Below, piece after piece: positions 1 through 8,369 of a DNA stretch of 33,305 nt (the stretch's first letter is position 1; the number at the start of each line of letters is the position of its first letter). A program made the position numbers and the translations under genes. Origin of the DNA: an uncultured Prevotella sp. GTDB lineage: Bacteria > Bacteroidota > Bacteroidia > Bacteroidales > Bacteroidaceae. The notes beneath the pieces are model-generated. The model was not told the DNA's origin and did not search any database. It saw only the letters and a program-made list of their open reading frames with translations. The stretch lies in assembly GCA_945830055.1 (NCBI GenBank), contig CALZXH010000020.1, forward strand, positions 1 through 33,305. The letters are read 5' to 3'.

Positions 1-17
1 GGCTAAAGCCTTAAATA

Positions 18-44
18 ATCCGTGTCTTCCGTGTAATCCGTGCC
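18..44. repeat. Three-unit 9-bp tandem repeat
   Basis: Three consecutive degenerate 9-mers, ATCCGTGTC, TTCCGTGTA and ATCCGTGCC, share the core TCCGTG. The array lies about 60 bp before the promoter of the DUF1703-type gene. I see no second copy in the window. Whether it is a dispersed genomic repeat, a recombination mark or the end of an element to the left cannot be decided from this sequence. Confidence 0.7.
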
Positions 45-101
45 TGAAAAACGTCTGCGCCTAAAAAAGGTGAAAATGGATGGGGGATGTCGCTTTTTTT
101 G

Positions 102-109
102 TATATTTG
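102..109 (+). promoter_or_regulatory. Bacteroidetes -7 promoter element
   Basis: TATATTTG matches the TAnnTTTG -7 consensus of Bacteroidetes sigma factors. It lies 38 nt before the ATG at 148, so the in-frame ATG at 40 is not the start. No clear TTTG -33 box is seen about 20 nt upstream. Confidence 0.65.
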
Positions 110-147
110 CAGTCATAATAGGGAATGGACAAAAAAACGCTGTGAGT

Positions 148-1902
148 ATGAACAATGTAAAGCAGCTGCCATACGGAGTGTCGGACTTCGAATCAGTAAT
201 GAAGGACAACCTTTATTACGTTGACAAAACTATGTATATACCTCTGCTGGAAGAACAGCCGAGATACCTGATGTTTATCCGTCCCCGCCGCTTCGGCAAG
301 AGTCTGCTGCTGAGCATGCTCAAGGCATACTACGACAAGGCGAAGAAAGACCAGTTTGACGAGATTTTCGGCTCGCTGTGGATAGGCAAGCACCCCACGC
401 CATTGATGGGCAGATACCAGGTGATGCATCTCGACTTTTCGCAAATTGGCGGCACTATTGACGAACTGGAGAAGAAGTTCGACAAGTATATGGGTTTCAT
501 GTTAAATGCCTTTGTCAGGAAGTATGCTGATGACTATCCCGACTATTTCATGGAGGAATTCTTCAAAGAGGAATCAGGCACCAACAAACTGATAATGATT
601 ACCACCATAGCCCGCGAATTAAACCTGCCGATGTATCTCATCATCGACGAATACGACAACTTTACTAATGTCGTGCTGAGCGAGAAGGGCGAGGAGGTGT
701 ATCACAAGATGACTCATGCCGAAAGATTCTACCGTGACGTGTTCAAGAAGTTCAAGGGCACGTTTGAGAGGATATTCTTCACGGGAGTGAGTCCCGTGAC
801 CCTCGATGACCTCACCAGCGGATTCAACATCGGTTGGAACATATCCACATTATTCTACTTCGACAAGTTGCTCGGCTTCTCCACGGAAGAGGTGCGAGAG
901 ATGTTCACGTATTATAAGAGTGCGGGGACATTGCCTGCCGACTGCGACATCGAGGCGATGATAGAGGAAATGAGACCATGGTATGACAACTATTGCTTTG
1001 CGGAAGAATGTCTTGCTGACAATAACCGCGTGTTCAACAGTGACATGGTGCTGTTCTACCTCCGCAATTACGTAATGTACAAGTCTTCACCCGAAATCAT
1101 GCTCGACCCGAACACCAAGACCGACTACAACAAGTTGAAGAAGCTTATCCAGCTCGACAAGTTGGACGGCGACCGCAAGGGCATCTTGCGCAAGATAGCC
1201 GAGGAGGGAGAAATTGTGGCGGATGTTCTGCCGTCGTTCCCTGCCTATCAGTTGGTCAGACCCGACATGTTCATCAGCCTGTTGTTCTATTACGGCATGC
1301 TTACGATCAAGGGTACATACGGTTCGCAGCTTATCCTCGGCATTCCCAACAACAATGTGCGTATGCAATACTACAACTATCTGATGGAGAACTATTCGGA
1401 TGCTTGTGATATTAATACCAATAAACTGTCCACCATGTTCACGCGCATGGCGTTCGACGGGGAGTGGCGTGACATTATGCAATACATGTGCGACTGCTAC
1501 AGGCAACTCTCCTCCGTGCGCGACTCCATAGAAGGCGAGCGAAACATCCAAGGCTTCTTTATGGCTTATCTCAGTCTGTGCAGTTACTATATCATCGCTC
1601 CCGAGCTTGAACTGAGTCACGGCTATTGCGACTTCTTCCTCCTGCCCAACATGACGCACTATCAGTCGAACCACAGCTATATCCTCGAACTGAAATACCT
1701 CCCCAAATCCGAATATACAGAGGAAAAGGCCCGGGAGCAATGGCAGGCAGCCGTGGAGCAAATCAACGCCTATGCCGTAGCCCCGAGGGTGGAGGCCCTT
1801 CGCCAGGGCACACAGCTTCACAAGATCATCATCCAATTCTGCGGATGGGACGCGGTGAGGATGGAAGAGGTGCCGTGTGATTGCCTTGTGGGGCAGTCTT
1901 AG
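148..1902 (+). CDS. AAA-ATPase-like / PD-(D/E)XK nuclease-superfamily protein (DUF1703 type)
   Basis: This 584-aa cytoplasmic protein belongs to the large AAA-ATPase-like plus DUF1703 family of Bacteroidetes, whose cellular role is unsettled. The N-terminus has the family signature LPYGVSDFESV and YYVDKT. A P-loop reads RPRRFGKS (K51), and a Walker B strand reads YLIIDEYDNF (D167, E168). Near the C-terminus, D495 and the E514-L-K516 triad fit a PD-(D/E)XK nuclease fold. Together these suggest an ATP-driven nucleic-acid-acting protein, but no activity is proven for the family that I know of. The start at 148 was chosen because the -7 promoter element lies just upstream and the family motif begins seven residues in. 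A HAD phosphatase gene follows 12 nt after the stop and is probably cotranscribed. A 9-bp tandem repeat lies upstream. Confidence 0.9.
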   Translation: MNNVKQLPYGVSDFESVMKDNLYYVDKTMYIPLLEEQPRYLMFIRPRRFGKSLLLSMLKAYYDKAKKDQFDEIFGSLWIGKHPTPLMGRYQVMHLDFSQIGGTIDELEKKFDKYMGFMLNAFVRKYADDYPDYFMEEFFKEESGTNKLIMITTIARELNLPMYLIIDEYDNFTNVVLSEKGEEVYHKMTHAERFYRDVFKKFKGTFERIFFTGVSPVTLDDLTSGFNIGWNISTLFYFDKLLGFSTEEVREMFTYYKSAGTLPADCDIEAMIEEMRPWYDNYCFAEECLADNNRVFNSDMVLFYLRNYVMYKSSPEIMLDPNTKTDYNKLKKLIQLDKLDGDRKGILRKIAEEGEIVADVLPSFPAYQLVRPDMFISLLFYYGMLTIKGTYGSQLILGIPNNNVRMQYYNYLMENYSDACDINTNKLSTMFTRMAFDGEWRDIMQYMCDCYRQLSSVRDSIEGERNIQGFFMAYLSLCSYYIIAPELELSHGYCDFFLLPNMTHYQSNHSYILELKYLPKSEYTEEKAREQWQAAVEQINAYAVAPRVEALRQGTQLHKIIIQFCGWDAVRMEEVPCDCLVGQS

Positions 1903-1914
1903 CAACGAAGAATT

Positions 1915-2517
1915 ATGATAAAGAACTTGATTTTTGACTTTGGAAAAGTGCTTGTCGATTATGATTATTTCATCATTCTTGACAAGGTGTTCGCTACCCA
2001 TGAGATAGCAGAAGATTTCTATTTTCATCTGATGGAAGACCAATGGAACGAGCGTCTTGACCGTGAGGACACTCCTTTCGAGAGTATAGTGGAGGATATG
2101 CAACAGGCGATGCCGCAGTACAAGGAGCAAATACGGCTAATAGGCGAACTCTACCCTGAACTGGTGATTGGCGAAATGGAAGGTATGCGTGACTTGCTTG
2201 TGCGGCTGAAGTCGGAAGGGTACAGGCTTTACGGACTGTCCAACTGGTGCAGTAAAGTGCATATCACCATGAAGCAATACCCCATATTCCAGCTGTTGGA
2301 TGGCAGGGTCATTTCTTCTGAGGAGCATCTTGTGAAACCGTCGAGGGAAATCTATGAGCGCATCTGCACGAAATATGGTCTGAAGGCTGAGGAATGTGTG
2401 TTTGCAGATGACAAAATAGAGAATATCGAGGCTGCACGCCGGTTCGGCATGCACGGCATCTGGTTCAAGGATGCCGTGCAATACGAAACGGAACTGAGGC
2501 AGATACTCTCCGAATAG
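1915..2517 (+). CDS. HAD-superfamily phosphatase (subfamily IA, YihX-like)
   Basis: This 200-aa soluble hydrolase carries all HAD motifs: motif I FDFGKVLVDYD (nucleophile D8), motif II LSN (S109), motif III K141 in VKPSREIYE, and motif IV FADDKIENIEAA (D165, D166). Position D+2 of motif I is Gly (G10) instead of the usual second Asp, as in the YihX-like sugar-phosphate phosphatase branch, and the overall spacing resembles YihX. The likely reaction is dephosphorylation of a small phosphometabolite such as a sugar phosphate, but the substrate cannot be read from sequence. The gene starts 12 nt after the DUF1703-type gene and probably shares its transcript. It faces the subtilase gene tail-to-tail across 58 bp, in which I see no strong terminator. 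Confidence 0.9.
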   Translation: MIKNLIFDFGKVLVDYDYFIILDKVFATHEIAEDFYFHLMEDQWNERLDREDTPFESIVEDMQQAMPQYKEQIRLIGELYPELVIGEMEGMRDLLVRLKSEGYRLYGLSNWCSKVHITMKQYPIFQLLDGRVISSEEHLVKPSREIYERICTKYGLKAEECVFADDKIENIEAARRFGMHGIWFKDAVQYETELRQILSE

Positions 2518-2575
2518 GGCGGCTACTGCAGATGGCTACTACAGCCGAAAACACTATCCCTTGCCGCTTGCCGGT

Positions 2576-4741
2576 TCATCTGACAACGATTTTCCTGATG
2601 GCGGATGAACGCTGTCCGATGACCTGTACCAGATACATGCCTGCCGAGGGAACCGTGAAGCCGAGCGTTTCGCCGGCGGTCGAAAACCTGCTGACCATCC
2701 TGCCATCGGCTGTATAGAGGATGGCTTGGAGGGATGGCTCATTGGCTGCAAAGACATGGATACTCCGACCGCCCGTCTGCTCTATGAGGATGTTCCTTCC
2801 GGTACGTGCGTTGATTTCCTGTATGGATGTTGGAGCGTCTGAGAGCACGCGCTTCAAGCCTGCCAAGGCATCCATCTTGCCGGCTCCGAACTGCACGGGA
2901 TATAAGGTGTTTCTTACGTTATCGTCAACCACGGCCGTCTCCATGGCAATGGCGCGCACCTTGTCGTAGGTGAGCGTGGGGTCTGCCTCAAGCCAAAGGG
3001 CGATGACACCGGTGGCAGAGGGTGCAGCCATCGAGGTTCCGGAATATCCGGCAAAACTATATGTCCGCCCGTTCCTGGTCAGTCTGTAAACGGTATTCTC
3101 CGGTTGGTTTTGTGATTCTGAATAACTGTTGATCGACGAAATGACCGATGTGCCTGGGGTGGCAAAGTGGGGGAAACTGCGCCCGTCGTAAACGGTACCC
3201 CAACTTGAATAATACGCGATATCACCTAATGCCGCCTTACCTTCCGGGAAATAGATGTCAAATCCGGGTGTCGGCTCTCTGATAAGGCGGCCCATATAGC
3301 TGCCCACGCTGATAGTGTTATGACCACAGGCCAGGAAATTGATGGTGCCGTCGTATGTGATGTCTTGTTGCCAACTGTCATCTCCGCTTGATCCTAAGTT
3401 GTAATTGGTGGTCACGTAGGCGGTGACAGTAGTGGGATTGCCTTCGAATGTTGAGATAATATAACCGACGCGGAAGGGTGTGCCCAATTCCAGATTATAG
3501 TTGCTACTATAATACAATACGGCCTGGTAACTGTCCATGTCTTCATTATATTCGCACACTACTATGGCGCTGATGGTTATGGTGTCGTTGTCAATACAAT
3601 AACTGATAGTGTCGAGATGCTCCTCGATGTTGCTGCCTGTTGTACTCCAAATGGTATCGACCACCACATTCTCCGTGAGGTTGTACACCACGGGTGTCAG
3701 TTTGAAAGGTGTCGGCCCTTTTCCTTCAAAGAGCACACGCCCATAATTATAATCTGTCGTGAAAGGATCGTATTGCGTCACAAGACTCTTCATCTCGTCA
3801 GATGGGCCTGTCAGCGTCTTTCTCTGAACGATTTTACTGCCTCCCGAGTTGCCTGCCGCTATACAGAAGATAATGCTGTCGCTCTCGGCTGTCTGGTCAA
3901 GCAATTTTATCAGCGGGTGCTTGTCGTTGAGGATTTGTCCGTTGGTGCCGAGGGACATGTTGACGACAATGGGAGCACCCATTTGTCTGTGAAGCATGCC
4001 GACAATGTAGCACATATCCGCATAAGGTACCTGTCTGTAAGGGATATACACGATGGTGGCATCGGGTGCCATGCCCGTCAGACTGATACTGTCATCCATA
4101 CATCGCCCGGCTGCGATGCCTGTAACATGAGTGGCATGGACCTGTGTCGTGTCGTCGGTCGTGAAGTTCCTGATGGCTTCCTCGTCGGCAATCATCTTGT
4201 ACTCGCCTTCTTGTTCGCCTTTCGTGATGATGCATTTCACCCGGCTTTTGCCTTCGGCATCAAGAAACATCGGATGGTTGGGGTCAAGACCGACGTCGTA
4301 AATGACAATGATGACTCCCTTGCCGGTGAAGGCCTGGGGCAGGTCTTGCAGCCCCTGATGTACGATGTCGGCCTTGATTTCGGGAATGGATCTGTCAAGG
4401 TTTATGTCCAGGGTCGGCTCAAAGGTGATGTGCTTCACTTCGGGCATCGTATCGAGGGCATGCAACTGCTCAAGGGTGACATACACCTTGCCGAGTGTGC
4501 CACGGTCGAAACCGATGCGCGATACCTTGCCCTCCAGTTGTCCTACGGTATGGCCTTCGTTCATCTCGACAATCACACCGGTTGTCTTCGCTTCGTCGTC
4601 GCCGGGAAAGGCTTTCGCCCTTGCCGCCAGTGTTGCCGACTTGACCTGCAGGTAATCGACCTGGTCTGAGAGTGAAATCTTGTGCTGTGCGGATGCTGTC
4701 AAGGCGAACAGCATGATAAGACTAAGTAGAATCTTCTTCAT
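2576..4741 (-). CDS. S8 (subtilisin-family) serine protease with putative T9SS C-terminal sorting domain
   Basis: This 721-aa secreted protease has a signal peptide (about residues 1-19, ending LTASAQ) and an N-terminal propeptide-like region to about residue 120. The S8 catalytic domain has D149 (IYDVGLDPNHP), H202 (HATHVTG), oxyanion N298 (AAGNSGG) and S570 (GTSMAAP). A large insertion of about 170 residues separates N298 from the C-terminal half of the catalytic domain. The last 80 residues (ILYTADGRMV, AGMYLVQVIG, ending KIVVR) look like a type A T9SS sorting domain, predicting export across the outer membrane by a system that includes SprA, encoded at the right end of this window. The His motif is HATH where HGTH is usual. 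The start at 4741 was chosen because it opens the signal peptide; an earlier in-frame ATG at 4834 lies upstream of the promoter. Confidence 0.93.
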   Translation of the reverse strand: MKKILLSLIMLFALTASAQHKISLSDQVDYLQVKSATLAARAKAFPGDDEAKTTGVIVEMNEGHTVGQLEGKVSRIGFDRGTLGKVYVTLEQLHALDTMPEVKHITFEPTLDINLDRSIPEIKADIVHQGLQDLPQAFTGKGVIIVIYDVGLDPNHPMFLDAEGKSRVKCIITKGEQEGEYKMIADEEAIRNFTTDDTTQVHATHVTGIAAGRCMDDSISLTGMAPDATIVYIPYRQVPYADMCYIVGMLHRQMGAPIVVNMSLGTNGQILNDKHPLIKLLDQTAESDSIIFCIAAGNSGGSKIVQRKTLTGPSDEMKSLVTQYDPFTTDYNYGRVLFEGKGPTPFKLTPVVYNLTENVVVDTIWSTTGSNIEEHLDTISYCIDNDTITISAIVVCEYNEDMDSYQAVLYYSSNYNLELGTPFRVGYIISTFEGNPTTVTAYVTTNYNLGSSGDDSWQQDITYDGTINFLACGHNTISVGSYMGRLIREPTPGFDIYFPEGKAALGDIAYYSSWGTVYDGRSFPHFATPGTSVISSINSYSESQNQPENTVYRLTRNGRTYSFAGYSGTSMAAPSATGVIALWLEADPTLTYDKVRAIAMETAVVDDNVRNTLYPVQFGAGKMDALAGLKRVLSDAPTSIQEINARTGRNILIEQTGGRSIHVFAANEPSLQAILYTADGRMVSRFSTAGETLGFTVPSAGMYLVQVIGQRSSAIRKIVVR

Positions 4742-4811
4742 GGGTATAATGTATATTTCATCGTAAGCATATATGAATTTCGTATAATGGATTCGGATGC
4801 CATTTACAATG

Positions 4812-4819
4812 CAAAGGTA
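4812..4819 (-). promoter_or_regulatory. -7 promoter element of the subtilase gene
   Basis: On the minus strand this reads TACCTTTG, a full TAnnTTTG match, about 70 nt upstream of the protease ATG. No good -33 TTTG is found at the usual distance. Confidence 0.6.
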
Positions 4820-4938
4820 TAGATTTCTCGGCAAATTATCATTCAGCGAGTCACAATAATTATTCTCGCTTTCCTTTTGACTGTCAAACGAATATATGTG
4901 AAAGATACATGTTTCAGCAGCGTTTTCCTATGGTTTTA

Positions 4939-4969
4939 TTGGCGTTGTCTGAGAAAGTGAGTATCTTTG
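4939..4969 (+). promoter_or_regulatory. Promoter of the pectinesterase-esterase pair
   Basis: TTG at 4939-4941 is followed by 20 nt and then TATCTTTG at 4962-4969, which fits the Bacteroidetes -33/-7 pattern. The expected transcript would start near 4975 and give a leader of about 60 nt to the ATG at 5035. This promoter diverges from that of the subtilase gene. Confidence 0.65.
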
Positions 4970-5034
4970 TATCAGTGAATTGACAATAACCATCAACTAA
5001 AGCGAATGGGAAATACAAACTAAAACCACTGACA

Positions 5035-6066
5035 ATGAACAGAAGAAAAACGAAGAACAGCAGGATGCTGTGGACAAGACAAGGAAAGTGCGCATGGGAG
5101 ATGAAAGGCTTTCTTGTTGCCGTGATGCTCTGCATCGGACAACTGTTGCAAGCTGCAGAATCGTACGATTTTGTGGTGGCACAGGATGGAAGCGGACAGT
5201 ACACTACCGTGCAGGCTGCCATCGACGCTGTGCCTGACTTTCGCAAGGCGGTGACGAGCATATATATCAAGAAGGGCGTCTATAAGGAGAAAATCGTCAT
5301 TGCAGGCAGCAAGATGAATATCCTGCTGAAGGGCGAGGACGGTGCGGTGATAACTTACGACGACTATGCCGGCAAGCCCAATATCTTTGGCGAGAACAAG
5401 GGCACGAGCGGCTCTTCATCCATCTATATCTTCGGGCCCGGTTTCACGGCAGAGAATATCGTGTTCGAGAATTCTTCAGGACCCGTGGGACAGGCAGTGG
5501 CATGCCATGTGGCTGCCGACCGGGCGGTGTTCCGCAGATGCAGGTTCCTGGGATTCCAGGACACGCTCTACACCTATGGAGAGCAGACCCGCGAATACTA
5601 CGAGGACTGCTACATCGAGGGAACGGTTGACTTTATCTTCGGCAAGGCAACGGCGGTGTTCAACCGTTGTGAGCTGCACAGCAAGACCACAGGAGGATAT
5701 GTGACTGCACCCGCCACACCGCAAGACTGCCAATATGGCTATGTGTTCTACGACTGCAGGCTGACAGCAGGTCAGGAGGTCAAGGAAGGAAGCGTGTGGC
5801 TGTCGCGCCCCTGGCGCCCCTATGCCAAGGCGGTCTTCATCCGTTGCCAGATGGGCAGGCATATCAGGCCCCAGGGCTACCATAATTGGGGCAAACCCGA
5901 CAATGAGCGGACAGCCTATTATGCCGAGTACCAGTGTAGCGGCGAGGGTTCGAAGACCGACAACCGAGTGGCATGGGCACATCAGCTGGATGATGACAAG
6001 GAGTATGATATGCTGAAAGTACTGGCAGGAAATGACGGTTGGAATCCCCTGGAGAACAGACAATAG
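5035..6066 (+). CDS. Pectinesterase (pectin methylesterase, CE8 family)
   Basis: This 343-aa exported enzyme is predicted to remove methyl esters from homogalacturonan. It is a right-handed beta-helix protein with the CE8 signatures in order: GVYKEKI (about 81-87), GQAVA with Q153, QDTLYTYG with D176 as acid/base, VDFIFG with nucleophile D199, and LSRPW with R258. The usual LGRPW has Ser in place of Gly here. The start at 5035 gives a signal peptide with an unusually long basic N-region; an internal ATG at 5101 would give a standard one (MKGFLVAVML). I kept 5035 because an A-rich stretch typical of Bacteroidetes starts precedes it. The acetyl esterase gene follows 37 nt downstream, so the two probably act together on substituted pectin. 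Confidence 0.92.
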   Translation: MNRRKTKNSRMLWTRQGKCAWEMKGFLVAVMLCIGQLLQAAESYDFVVAQDGSGQYTTVQAAIDAVPDFRKAVTSIYIKKGVYKEKIVIAGSKMNILLKGEDGAVITYDDYAGKPNIFGENKGTSGSSSIYIFGPGFTAENIVFENSSGPVGQAVACHVAADRAVFRRCRFLGFQDTLYTYGEQTREYYEDCYIEGTVDFIFGKATAVFNRCELHSKTTGGYVTAPATPQDCQYGYVFYDCRLTAGQEVKEGSVWLSRPWRPYAKAVFIRCQMGRHIRPQGYHNWGKPDNERTAYYAEYQCSGEGSKTDNRVAWAHQLDDDKEYDMLKVLAGNDGWNPLENRQ

Positions 6067-6103
6067 TCGCATCATTTTTTTACCCGATATTAACCAAATC
6101 ACT

Positions 6104-7396
6104 ATGAAGAATTATCTGATTTTATTTGTGCTGCTTTGCTGTACGCTTGCAGTACACGCAGAAAACTATCCTTATCGTTCGGACTATCTTTGGCTGACTG
6201 TGCCCGACCATGCCGACTGGCTGTACAAGACCGGAGAGAAGGCAAAGGTGGAGGTGGGGTTCTATCATTATGGCGTGCCTCAGAACATGGAGGTGGAGTA
6301 TGAGATAGGGCCTGACATGATGCCTGCCACCTCCAAGGGAAAGGTGACGTTGAAGAACGGAAAGGCGGTCATCGACATGGGGACGATGAAGAAAGCCGGA
6401 TTCCTCGACCTGAGACTGACGGCAAGAATAGGCGACAAGAAGTCACAGCACCATGTGAAGGTGGGCTTCTCGCCCGAAAAACTTACACCCTACACCAAGA
6501 ATCCCTCTGATTTCGAGTCCTTCTGGAAGGCCAACCTCGAGGAGGCACGCAAGACACCCGTGAGCGTCAGTTGCAAGAGGGTGGAGGAGTACAGCACCAA
6601 CGAGTTTGACTGCTATCTGCTGAAACTCAAGACCGACAAGCATCACTGCATCTATGGCTATCTCACCAAACCAAAAAAAGAGGGCAAATATCCCGTAGTG
6701 CTCTGTCCTCCGGGTGCTGGCATCAAGACCATCAAGGAGCCGATGCGCAACACTTACTATGCTCGCAATGGCTTTATCCGTCTGGAAATGGAAATACACG
6801 GACTGAATCCCGAGATGACCGCAGAGCAGTTCAAGGAGATAAGCACCGCCTTTGGCAATGAGAACGGCTATCTGAACAACGGACTTGACAACCGTGACAA
6901 CTACTATATGAAGCATGTCTATGTGGCTTGTGTGCGTGCCATGGACTATCTGACCTCGCTGCCCGACTGGGACGGGAAGAACGTCTTCGTGCAGGGAGGC
7001 AGTCAGGGAGGCGCCCTCGCCCTTGTTACCGCAGCCCTCGACCCAAGGGTGACGGCTTGTGTGGCCAATCATCCCGCACTCTCTGATATGGCAGGCTATC
7101 TCGACAACCGTGCAGGCGGCTATCCCCACTTCAACCGCCAGAATGAGATGCTCATCCCTGAGAAGGTGAAGACACTGGAGTATTACGATGTGGTCAATTT
7201 TGCCCGTCGCATCACCTGTCCTGTATATCTCACCTGGGGATATAACGACAACGTTTGTCCGCCTACCACGAGTTATATCGTATGGAACCTCATCACATCG
7301 CCCAAAGAATCGCTCATTACACCCATCAACGAGCATTGGACAACGGAAACGACCAATCACAGCCAGATGTCATGGCTTAAAGGGCATGTCAGGTGA
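6104..7396 (+). CDS. Acetyl esterase, AXE1/CE7-like alpha/beta hydrolase
   Basis: This 430-aa secreted esterase has a signal peptide (about 1-19, ending AVHA). A beta-sandwich-like N-terminal region (about 25-125) precedes an alpha/beta-hydrolase domain. The nucleophile elbow is GGSQGGALA (S300), the acid is probably D382 in WGYNDNVCPPTTSY, and the base is H411 or H419 near the C-terminus. The SQGG elbow and the NVCPPTTS segment resemble the acetyl xylan esterase AXE1 family, which removes O-acetyl groups from xylan, pectin or cephalosporins. Its position 37 nt after a pectin methylesterase suggests acetylated pectin as the substrate, which is inference. The start at 6104 was chosen because it opens the signal peptide; the frame is open upstream only within the preceding gene. 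A strong terminator follows. Confidence 0.88.
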   Translation: MKNYLILFVLLCCTLAVHAENYPYRSDYLWLTVPDHADWLYKTGEKAKVEVGFYHYGVPQNMEVEYEIGPDMMPATSKGKVTLKNGKAVIDMGTMKKAGFLDLRLTARIGDKKSQHHVKVGFSPEKLTPYTKNPSDFESFWKANLEEARKTPVSVSCKRVEEYSTNEFDCYLLKLKTDKHHCIYGYLTKPKKEGKYPVVLCPPGAGIKTIKEPMRNTYYARNGFIRLEMEIHGLNPEMTAEQFKEISTAFGNENGYLNNGLDNRDNYYMKHVYVACVRAMDYLTSLPDWDGKNVFVQGGSQGGALALVTAALDPRVTACVANHPALSDMAGYLDNRAGGYPHFNRQNEMLIPEKVKTLEYYDVVNFARRITCPVYLTWGYNDNVCPPTTSYIVWNLITSPKESLITPINEHWTTETTNHSQMSWLKGHVR

Positions 7397-7433
7397 TTGC
7401 TTCATCCCACACGAAAAGCCCTTCATATAACAA

Positions 7434-7467
7434 AAAGATACCTTCGGACCATTCCGAAGGTATCTTT
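7434..7467. terminator. Bidirectional intrinsic terminator, 15-bp perfect stem
   Basis: The arms AAAGATACCTTCGGA (7434-7448) and its exact complement (7453-7467) enclose the 4-nt loop CCAT. The left side is A-rich and the right side T-rich, so it can stop both the esterase transcript and the converging minus-strand remnant gene. Confidence 0.9.
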
Positions 7468-7503
7468 ATTCTAAAAGGTTTCTTTTTCAGAAAAGGGTGC
7501 CGG

Positions 7504-8274
7504 TTATTTGCCTGTCAGCACTACGCCTTTCTTCAATAACTTTGTGGAAGCATAGGGAGATACACCCTTCAACGGTACGGCCGGTTTAGCCATTCTTACA
7601 GGTGCGGTGCCCTTGAACGGAGCTACCTTGGACAAGGCGGGTGCCGAAGAAGATGTGGCGGGAATCACTTCGTCTGCTGTGGCAGGAGTGGTGAACTCTA
7701 CGATGTTGATGGGACCCCACTCATCGTTGGCGTTCTTGCCCATGGCTGCAGCCACATACTTCTGGCCGGGCTCAAGGCTCCATTCGTAATCGTCAACCTT
7801 GAACAAATCCCAGTTGTAGCTGCCTGTATTCTCAGCCTTCAGGTACTCGATGATGCCGTCCTTGCCATTCTTCTCAAGGAAGCTGGCGTCGAAGAGGGAT
7901 GCGTGATAGAGCGCAACGTTCTCGTTGGGAGTGAACACCACCCTTTGGGTGAATGCCTTATACTCTTCGTAATACTTGGATTCCTTGATTTCGATGGCCA
8001 CTTCGGCTGTGCCTTCACCACCCAGTTTCTTGGTCACGATGGGGATGATGATCATGTCGGCGTATGTTCCGTTGGCATCCCAGCACTGTACGTAGATTTC
8101 ATACTCGGTGTTGGGGGTCTGACTTGTCCATGTAAAGGTGGTGTCAACAGAACCTCCCTGATAGCCCCATGCCTTGATCATGTCGCCCATGCAGCTGAAG
8201 CCCAATTTATATATAGATTGGTATAGATTGGCCCGGTTAATATGTACTTTTTGTGATGGGCAATCCCGTGAGCT
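7504..8274 (-). pseudogene. Probable 5'-truncated gene, C-terminal part of a surface or secreted protein
   Basis: The frame is open on the minus strand from 8274 to the stop at 7504 but has no convincing start. The first ATG (8190) falls inside what looks like a folded domain (GDMIKAWGYQGG), and a TTG at 8205 is possible. There is no signal peptide, although the content (TFTWTSQTPNTEYEIYV, LEPGQKYVAAAMG, VEFTTP) resembles fibronectin-III-like beta-sandwich repeats of secreted Bacteroidales proteins. Two such units seem present, at about residues 15-65 and 75-165 counted from 8205. A Pro/Ala/Lys-rich tail ends KKGVVLTGK. I cannot name the family. I read it as the 3' part of a gene whose 5' end was lost near 8270. 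A short cytoplasmic protein starting at 8190 is the alternative. Confidence 0.5.
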
Positions 8275-8287
8275 CTATAAACAGTAA

Positions 8288-8320
8288 AGAGGCATGTTTG
8301 TCTCACGACAGCATGCCTCT
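8288..8320 (-). terminator. Hairpin terminator of the large receptor gene
   Basis: The arms AGAGGCATG and CATGCCTCT pair, capped by a TGTC-GTGA-GACA apex when read on the minus strand. Read in that direction it is followed by the T-rich TTTACTGTTTATAG. It lies about 95 nt past the stop at 8417. The apex sequence recurs in the terminator at 14001. Confidence 0.6.
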
Positions 8321-8369
8321 GTTTCTACCCAATTCATTAACCTAAATAAGAGTATGAAACTCTGGTAGT

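Noticed and set aside
1087..2130. Long minus-strand open frame (347 codons)
   Set aside because: It lies antisense to the DUF1703-type and HAD genes, both of which have clear catalytic motifs. Its translation shows no domain, only His/Val/Leu-rich composition typical of antisense frames.
2521..2546. Imperfect 13-bp direct repeat (GGCTACT twice) between HAD and subtilase genes
   Set aside because: It is short, imperfect and in a 58-bp convergent gap. It does not form a good hairpin and could easily be chance.
3617..4669. Plus-strand open frame inside the subtilase gene (350 codons)
   Set aside because: It is antisense to a protein with an intact catalytic triad and sorting domain, with no promoter or recognisable motif.
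7249..7258. AACGTTTG-like sequence resembling half of the LacI operator
   Set aside because: It sits inside the acetyl esterase coding region near its 3' end and is not a full palindrome.
6443..7360. Minus-strand open frame inside the acetyl esterase gene (305 codons)
   Set aside because: It mirrors the codon pattern of the esterase gene and has no motif or start context.
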